Shown: positions 58,895 through 64,000 of the stretch, in pieces | How the letters are laid out: the number at the start of each line of letters is the position of its first letter | How positions within the stretch are numbered: position 1 is the first letter of the stretch | Origin: Pantoea sp. Mb-10 | GTDB lineage: Bacteria > Pseudomonadota > Gammaproteobacteria > Enterobacterales > Enterobacteriaceae | DNA length: 64,000 bases | Reading direction: 5' to 3' | NCBI RefSeq assembly: GCF_021272205.1 | Contig: NZ_JAJSDX010000001.1 | Location: forward strand, 372,001 to 436,000 | Notes under the pieces: model-generated | Databases searched by the model: none | What the model was told of the DNA's origin: nothing | The model's input: only the letters and a program-made list of their open reading frames with translations | Program-made: the position numbers and the translations under genes

Positions 58895-59986
58895 ATGCGT
58901 AAGGACTGGCTTGGGGTTGCACTGGCATCACTGGTATTGGCGGCCTGTTCCACACCGGAACCGCAAAACAACACGGCGCCACCACAGCCGGCCTATAACG
59001 GTCCGGTCGTTGAAATCCCCGGCGTAGAGCCTCGCTATGAGCCGATTAATCCGTCAACCAGTCAGGATTACAGCGTCAACGGTAAAAGCTACCGCGTGAT
59101 CAAAGATCCGTCGAATTACAGCGAAGTGGGATTGGCTACGTGGTATGGCGAGGAAGCGCAGGGCAACCGCACGGCCACCGGCGATACCTACGATCCTGAT
59201 GCGCTCACCGCGGCGCACCCGACGCTGCCTCTGCCTGGCTATGTGCGCGTGACCAATCTGGCAAACGGTCGTCAGATCGTGGTGCGCATTAACGACCGCG
59301 GCCCTTACACGCCAGGGCGCATCATTGATCTTTCTCGCGCCGCGGGTGACCGCCTTAATATTTCCAACAATACGCGCGTACGGGTGGATTACATTAAAGT
59401 CGCGCCGGACGGCACGCTCTCCGGGCCGGGCACCATCGGCACCACGGTGGCAAAACAGAGCTATGCTCTGCCCGCACGCCCCGATCTTAGCGGTGGCATG
59501 GTGATGACAGGCAGCAGCAACACGGCCGCCGTGCCTGCCTCCGCGCCGCAAGACGTGCGCGCGGTAGACAACAGCACCCTGCAGAACAGCGACGGCATGG
59601 GCGCGCCTGTGCACAGCAGCGGGTTTTTAGGGGCGCCGCAGCCGCTGGCTAACGGTGTGTTAGAGGGCAGTGAGCCCCCTGCGCCTGCTGCGCCAGCCTC
59701 TACACCTGCCGCCTCTGCGCCTGAGGCCGCCCGCGCCGCGCCCGTCAGCGGCCATGCTACCGGTCATTACGTTGTGCAGGTGGGTGCCATTAATGATTCA
59801 GCACGCGCGCAGCAGCTGGCACAAAGTCTCGGCAAGCGCTTTGGCGTTCCCGGCGCCGTTGAAGCCAACGGTAATGTTTATCGCATCCAGCTGGGCGGCT
59901 TTAAGAGCCGTGCAGAAGCAGCCGCTTTGCAGCAGCGTTTAACCGCTGAAGCCAATTTGAACGGCTTTATTACCACGGCCCGTTAA
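58895..59986 (+). CDS. rlpA: Septal ring lytic transglycosylase lipoprotein RlpA
   Basis: The 363-residue outer-membrane lipoprotein has lipobox LAAC with Cys18. A double-psi beta-barrel RlpA domain (about 85-180) contains [16 protein letters not shown] and [18 protein letters not shown] low-complexity Ala/Pro-rich linker covers about 240-283, and a C-terminal SPOR domain (about 285-360, [20 protein letters not shown]) binds denuded glycan at the septum. It follows mrdB by 10 bp. Confidence 0.96.
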   Translation: MRKDWLGVALASLVLAACSTPEPQNNTAPPQPAYNGPVVEIPGVEPRYEPINPSTSQDYSVNGKSYRVIKDPSNYSEVGLATWYGEEAQGNRTATGDTYDPDALTAAHPTLPLPGYVRVTNLANGRQIVVRINDRGPYTPGRIIDLSRAAGDRLNISNNTRVRVDYIKVAPDGTLSGPGTIGTTVAKQSYALPARPDLSGGMVMTGSSNTAAVPASAPQDVRAVDNSTLQNSDGMGAPVHSSGFLGAPQPLANGVLEGSEPPAPAAPASTPAASAPEAARAAPVSGHATGHYVVQVGAINDSARAQQLAQSLGKRFGVPGAVEANGNVYRIQLGGFKSRAEAAALQQRLTAEANLNGFITTAR

Positions 59987-60113
59987 GCGGTCTGGCGGGC
60001 CGGTATTTTTACAGCTAACACAGATAGCAAAGCAAGATGCTGGCCGCTGGGCCGTTTGCTATAGTGAGGCACTTTTTTTTACCCTTAACCCCACGGATGT
60101 TGTAGTCCTGAAC

Positions 60114-61325
60114 ATGAATACGCTGAAACCCTCTCGTTTTCTGAAACGCCTGACAGTGGGATCACTGGTCGCCTTCTCGCTCAGCCATGTCGCCATGGCT
60201 GATGATGTTAATCTCAAAACGATGATCCCGGGCGTGCCGGATATCGATGCCGAAGCCTATGTGCTGATTGACTATAACTCGGGCAAAGTGCTGGCAGAAA
60301 AGAACGCGGACGCGCGACGCGATCCCGCCAGCCTGACAAAAATGATGACCAGCTATGTGATTGGTCAAGCCGTCAAAGCTGGAAAAATTCATCAGGATGA
60401 CATTGTGACCGTCGGTAAAGATGCCTGGGCTACGGGTAATCCGGTGTTCAAAGGCTCCTCGCTGATGTTCCTGAAGCCGGGAGACCGCGTACCGGTCTCT
60501 CAGCTCACGCGCGGTATCGTGCTGCAATCGGGTAACGACGCCTGCGTGGCGATGGCCGATTATGTCGCTGGCAGCCAGGACGCGTTTGTTAACCTGATGA
60601 ATAATTACGTGGGCGCGCTGGGTCTGAAAAATACCCATTTCCAGACCGTGCACGGGCTGGATGCTGACGGCCAGTACAGCTCCGCGCGCGATATGGCGTT
60701 GATCGGTCAAGCCCTGATTCGTGATGTGCCGGATGAGTATGCGGTTTACCACGAAAAAGAGTTCACCTTTAACAATATTCGTCAGATGAACCGCAACGGC
60801 TTGCTGTGGGATACCAGTCTGAACGTCGATGGCATCAAAACCGGGCATACTGAAGCCGCGGGCTATAATCTGGTTGCCTCTGCCACCGAAGGTCAGATGC
60901 GTCTGATCTCCGCCGTGATGGGTGGACACACCTTTAAAGGTCGTGAAACCGAAAGCAAAAAGCTGCTGACGTGGGGCTTCCGTTTCTTTGAGACCGTAGC
61001 GCCACTGAAAGCCGGTAAAGAATTTGCTTCTGAGCCTGTATGGTTTGGTAACAGCGACCGCGTCCAGCTCGGCGTGGAAAAAGATGCCTACCTGACGATT
61101 CCGCGTGGCCGCATGAAAGACCTGAAAGCCAGTTACGTGCTGGACAACACGGAACTGCACGCGCCGCTGAAGAAAAATCAGGTCGTGGGCAGCATTAACT
61201 TCCAATTGGACGGTAAAACCATCGAGCAGCGCCCACTGGTGGTGTTGAACGAAGTGCAGGAAGGCGGTTTCTTTAGTCGTATCATTGATTACGTGAAACT
61301 GATGTTCCACCACTGGTTCGGCTAA
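60114..61325 (+). CDS. dacA: D-alanyl-D-alanine carboxypeptidase PBP5
   Basis: The 403-residue low-molecular-mass PBP trims pentapeptides in peptidoglycan. A signal peptide ends at about Ala29 (SHVAMA-DD). The SxxK is Ser73-Leu-Thr-Lys76 (DPASLTKMM), SGN is in LQSGNDAC near 140, and KTG is in [12 protein letters not shown] near 242. The C-terminal amphipathic anchor ([17 protein letters not shown]) ties it to the outer face of the inner membrane. A 127-bp gap separates it from rlpA and probably holds its own promoter (TTGCTATAGTG near 60055-60065). Confidence 0.98.
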   Translation: MNTLKPSRFLKRLTVGSLVAFSLSHVAMADDVNLKTMIPGVPDIDAEAYVLIDYNSGKVLAEKNADARRDPASLTKMMTSYVIGQAVKAGKIHQDDIVTVGKDAWATGNPVFKGSSLMFLKPGDRVPVSQLTRGIVLQSGNDACVAMADYVAGSQDAFVNLMNNYVGALGLKNTHFQTVHGLDADGQYSSARDMALIGQALIRDVPDEYAVYHEKEFTFNNIRQMNRNGLLWDTSLNVDGIKTGHTEAAGYNLVASATEGQMRLISAVMGGHTFKGRETESKKLLTWGFRFFETVAPLKAGKEFASEPVWFGNSDRVQLGVEKDAYLTIPRGRMKDLKASYVLDNTELHAPLKKNQVVGSINFQLDGKTIEQRPLVVLNEVQEGGFFSRIIDYVKLMFHHWFG

Positions 61326-61387
61326 AGCGCTTGAAAAATAGCCACCCTGCCACCATATAATGTACTGTCCCCGTTTTACCGTTTCAG

Positions 61388-61419
61388 GGGAGGCCAACCG
61401 GCCTCCCTTCTCAATTTTT
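61388..61419 (+). terminator. Terminator-like hairpin between dacA and ybeD
   Basis: GGGAGGCC-AACC-GGCCTCCC is an 8-bp GC stem followed by TTCTCAATTTTT. It ends about 17 nt before the ybeD ATG, so it could also attenuate ybeD. Confidence 0.65.
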
Positions 61420-61435
61420 ATGCACCGGAGTCACG

Positions 61436-61699
61436 ATGAAAACCAAACTCAATGAACTGCTCGAATTTCCTACCCCTTTCACGTACAAAGTGATGGGGCT
61501 GGCGCAACCGGAGCTGGTTGATCAGGTGGTGGAAGTGGTGCAGCGTCATGCGCCCGGCGACTACAGCCCGGACGTTAAGCCAAGCAGCAAAGGCAATTAC
61601 CACTCGGTGTCCATTACTATCACCGCGACGCATATCGAGCAGGTAGAAACCCTTTACGAAGAGTTAGGCAATATCGAAATCGTTCGCATGGTGCTGTAA
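61436..61699 (+). CDS. ybeD: DUF493 family protein YbeD
   Basis: The 87-residue small ferredoxin-like (ACT-like) protein matches E. coli YbeD in length ([20 protein letters not shown]). It has been suggested to act allosterically, possibly in lipoate metabolism, because it is always next to lipB. The biochemical role is unproven. CGGAGTCACG precedes its ATG. lipB follows after 69 bp. Confidence 0.94.
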   Translation: MKTKLNELLEFPTPFTYKVMGLAQPELVDQVVEVVQRHAPGDYSPDVKPSSKGNYHSVSITITATHIEQVETLYEELGNIEIVRMVL

Positions 61700-61768
61700 T
61701 GCAGGTGCTGGCAAAGGTGACTTTGCCAGCGTTATACTCTGCCCTCAACTCGTTACCGGACCCTCGCT

Positions 61769-62452
61769 GTGTCAGCTAATACGCTTCTTGTTCGTCAACT
61801 CGGCCAGTGCGACTGGCAGCTTACCTCTGATGCGATGCATCACTTCACCGATCGGCGTAACGCGCAAACACCTGATGAGATCTGGCTGGTGGAGCATCCT
61901 CCGGTCTTTACGCAGGGTCAGGCGGGTAAAGCGGAGCATTTGTTGCTCACGGGCGATATCCCCGTGGTGCAGAGCGATCGCGGCGGCCAGGTGACTTACC
62001 ACGGTCCGGGCCAGCAGGTGATGTATGTGCTGCTTGATGTGAAGCGCCGTAAGCTCGGCGTACGGGAACTGGTTACCGCTTTAGAAGAAACGGTGATCGC
62101 CACGCTGGCTGATTACGCTATCGAGGCGCGTGCACGTGCTGACGCGCCGGGCGTGTATGTCGGCGATGCAAAAATCTGCTCGCTGGGGCTGCGCATCCGT
62201 AAAGGCTGCTCTTTTCACGGGCTTGCATTGAATATTGCCATGGACCTTGCGCCCTTCTTGCGCATCAATCCCTGCGGCTACGCGGGCATGCAAATGACGC
62301 AGCTGAGCCATTTCCAACCCGGCATTACCCTTGCCGATGTACAGCCGCGACTGGCGGGACATTTCGCCAGGCTGACACATTTTACTGATACCCAATGGCT
62401 AGAAGACCGCACGCTCAACCTTGACCGTCTGTGCGCATTTACAAAATTGTAA
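61769..62452 (+). CDS. lipB: Octanoyl-ACP:protein N-octanoyltransferase
   Basis: The 227-residue enzyme transfers octanoate from ACP to lipoyl domains such as that of SucB. The active-site pair is Lys135 ([10 protein letters not shown]) and Cys169 ([14 protein letters not shown]), with the [12 protein letters not shown] motif at 71-82. It starts with GTG at 61769. The C-terminal 30 residues diverge from E. coli, as usual for this family. Confidence 0.97.
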   Translation: MSANTLLVRQLGQCDWQLTSDAMHHFTDRRNAQTPDEIWLVEHPPVFTQGQAGKAEHLLLTGDIPVVQSDRGGQVTYHGPGQQVMYVLLDVKRRKLGVRELVTALEETVIATLADYAIEARARADAPGVYVGDAKICSLGLRIRKGCSFHGLALNIAMDLAPFLRINPCGYAGMQMTQLSHFQPGITLADVQPRLAGHFARLTHFTDTQWLEDRTLNLDRLCAFTKL

Positions 62453-62524
62453 CTTTTGCCGCTGCTTATCGGCTGATTAAGCGCGGGGGAAATGGTATGA
62501 TTTTGGCAAATTTTTCAAAAAAAG

Positions 62525-62564
62525 TTGAAAGCCTGGTTCTCAGTTTGAGTGAGGAAGCTTTCAA
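62525..62564 (+). repeat. Inverted repeat in the lipA leader
   Basis: TTGAAAGC (62525-62532) and GCTTTCAA (62557-62564) are perfect 8-bp arms around a 24-nt loop, ending 30 nt before the lipA ATG. It could fold in the leader RNA or be a protein-binding dyad. E. coli has the LysR-type gene ybeF in this interval; none is present here. Confidence 0.6.
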
Positions 62565-62594
62565 ATCGCAATCCCGACCGGAACCTGCAGATTT

Positions 62595-63560
62595 ATGAGT
62601 AAACCAATTCAGATGGAACGTGGCGTCAAGTATCGTGATGCCGACAAAATGGCGTTGATCCCGGTGAAAACCGTGGTCACTGAGCGTCAGGAGATTCTGC
62701 GTAAACCGGAGTGGATGAAAATCAAACTGCCCGCAGACTCCAGCCGAATCCAGGGCATCAAAGCCGCGATGCGTAAAAATGGCCTTCACTCTGTCTGCGA
62801 AGAGGCGTCCTGCCCTAACCTTGCAGAATGTTTTAACCACGGCACCGCAACCTTCATGATCCTCGGCGCCATTTGCACCCGTCGCTGTCCGTTCTGCGAC
62901 GTCGCACATGGCCGCCCTGTGGCACCAGACGCTAACGAACCGCTGAAACTGGCGCAAACTATCGCTGACATGGCGCTGCGCTACGTAGTGATCACCTCTG
63001 TAGACCGTGACGACCTGCGTGACGGCGGTGCCCAGCATTTTGCCGATTGCATTACCGCCATCCGTGAGAAAAGCCCTGCTATCAAAATCGAGACGCTGGT
63101 GCCCGATTTCCGCGGCCGTATGGATCGCGCGTTGGATATCCTTACCGCCACGCCGCCTGATGTGTTTAACCATAATCTTGAGAATGTGCCGCGCGTATAT
63201 CGTCAGGTCCGCCCCGGAGCCAACTATGAGTGGTCGCTTAAGCTGCTTGAGCGCTTTAAAGAAGCGCATCCTGATATCCCGACAAAATCAGGATTGATGG
63301 TGGGCTTGGGCGAAACCAATGCAGAAATCATCGAGGTGATGCGTGATTTGCGCCGCCACGGCGTCACCATGCTGACGCTGGGCCAATATCTGCAGCCGAG
63401 CCGCCATCATTTACCGGTTCAGCGCTATGTTAGCCCAGCCGAATTTGATGAAATGAAGGAAGAAGCAATGGCTATGGGCTTTACCCATGCGGCGTGCGGT
63501 CCTTTCGTGCGTTCTTCTTATCACGCCGACATGCAGGCCAAAGGTCTGGAAGTCAAATAA
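62595..63560 (+). CDS. lipA: Lipoyl synthase
   Basis: The 321-residue radical-SAM enzyme inserts two sulfurs into octanoyl-lysine. The auxiliary cluster ligands are Cys68, Cys73 and Cys79 ([12 protein letters not shown]). The radical-SAM CxxxCxxC is Cys94, Cys98 and Cys101 (CTRRCPFC). Length equals E. coli. It completes the lipoate pathway with LipB for the 2-oxoglutarate dehydrogenase complex at 1875-5915. The gap from lipB is 142 bp. Confidence 0.98.
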   Translation: MSKPIQMERGVKYRDADKMALIPVKTVVTERQEILRKPEWMKIKLPADSSRIQGIKAAMRKNGLHSVCEEASCPNLAECFNHGTATFMILGAICTRRCPFCDVAHGRPVAPDANEPLKLAQTIADMALRYVVITSVDRDDLRDGGAQHFADCITAIREKSPAIKIETLVPDFRGRMDRALDILTATPPDVFNHNLENVPRVYRQVRPGANYEWSLKLLERFKEAHPDIPTKSGLMVGLGETNAEIIEVMRDLRRHGVTMLTLGQYLQPSRHHLPVQRYVSPAEFDEMKEEAMAMGFTHAACGPFVRSSYHADMQAKGLEVK

Positions 63561-63604
63561 GCGGCGCAGTGAGCAGCCGTTGACGGCCGCTGGCGTGAAA
63601 CAAA

Positions 63605-63635
63605 AAACCAGACCCATCGCGGTCTGGTTTTTTTT
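63605..63635. terminator. Bidirectional terminator between lipA and tatE
   Basis: AAACCAGACC-CATCGC-GGTCTGGTTT is a 10-bp stem with an A-run on the left and a run of Ts on the right, serving lipA on plus and, more distantly, tatE on minus. Confidence 0.9.
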
Positions 63636-63675
63636 CGCAACAAAGCCTTACACTTTGTGCCACAGGTGGCAGCGC

Positions 63676-63879
63676 TTACTCTTTATGCGTAACGCGCTCA
63701 GCGGTAGCGTCATCCGCTGTGGTCTTGGCTGCGCTGGATTCGTCATCTTTCATGGCTTTTTTGAAGCCCTTGATTGCGGAACCCAGATCGCCACCCAGTG
63801 AACGTAACTTGTTGGTGCCAAAAAGCAGTACGATCAGCGCACCGATAATCAGCAATTTGGCAATACTGATACCTTCCAT
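63676..63879 (-). CDS. tatE: Twin-arginine translocase subunit TatE
   Basis: The 67-residue TatA/E family protein has an N-terminal transmembrane helix ([20 protein letters not shown]) followed by the hinge [20 protein letters not shown] amphipathic helix and a short charged tail. It supports TatABC in exporting folded proteins. TatE rather than TatA is assigned from length, sequence and the lipA neighbourhood. The remaining 121 bp to the window end show only its upstream region with no further gene. Confidence 0.94.
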   Translation of the reverse strand: MEGISIAKLLIIGALIVLLFGTNKLRSLGGDLGSAIKGFKKAMKDDESSAAKTTADDATAERVTHKE

Positions 63880-64000
63880 AATTTACCTTTCAACCTTCGC
63901 GAAAAATGAACACTGTTATTAACGCGCAGTTTATCACCACACTCAACTGGAATCTGTAACAGAGTGAGATTATCGCGCTAAACGGTCACGATAGCGCACT

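Noticed and set aside
60162-61397. Long 411-codon open frame on the minus strand opposite dacA
   Set aside because: It lies entirely antisense to an unmistakable PBP5 gene, has no family similarity and no ribosome-binding site, and reflects codon bias of dacA.

Overview
This window is core chromosome of a gamma-proteobacterium of the order Enterobacterales. Gene content, gene order and protein sequences follow the Escherichia coli suc-sdh-gltA to lipA-tatE interval, read in the opposite direction. Several gaps and substitutions relative to E. coli point to a relative such as Pantoea or Erwinia (Erwiniaceae). That placement is an inference: there is no rRNA gene to test it. Landmark E. coli genes missing here are kdpFABCD, speF-potE, chiPQ, cobC, ybeF, dtpD and abrB with the ybg fimbrial genes. 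No insertion sequence, prophage, integrase or CRISPR array was seen.

Layout. Positions 1-9350 (minus strand) carry the TCA block sdhCDAB-sucABCD, with sucD cut by the window edge. gltA diverges from it at 9986. Positions 11298-16867 (minus) form a pyroglutamate cluster, pxpB-pxpC-pxpA, then two DUF969/DUF979 membrane proteins, pcp and nei. Positions 17053-20559 (minus) hold ybgI, phrB, a two-domain ybgA and ybfA. An orphan kdpE (plus) faces seqA-pgm (minus). ybfF, ybfE, fldA and fur follow on the plus strand, then a small NTF2-like gene, glnS and nagE on the minus strand, and nagBACD, asnB and eight tRNA genes (Met, Leu, Gln, Gln, Met, Gln, Gln, Gln) on the plus strand.

After ubiF (minus), the plus strand carries miaB-ybeZ-ybeY-ybeX-lnt (RNA maturation and lipoprotein acylation), gltIJKL (glutamate/aspartate ABC import), then leuS-lptE-holA-nadD, rsfS-rlmH-mrdA-mrdB-rlpA, dacA, and ybeD-lipB-lipA. 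ybeL and tatE lie on the minus strand. The LipB/LipA lipoate products modify SucB, which is encoded at the other end of the window.

Most of the window is ordinary conserved housekeeping sequence. The items most worth a second look are the pyroglutamate cluster with its uncharacterised DUF969/DUF979 proteins and internal terminator, the orphan KdpE regulator, the TudS-like/DUF1722 fusion beside photolyase with a palindromic operator-like site at its start codon, and a consensus sigma-54 promoter with NtrC-like sites before gltI. A likely upstream ORF of fur and a 101-bp tandem repeat in the tRNA array complete the list. I found nothing that looks like a wholly new defence or mobile system.
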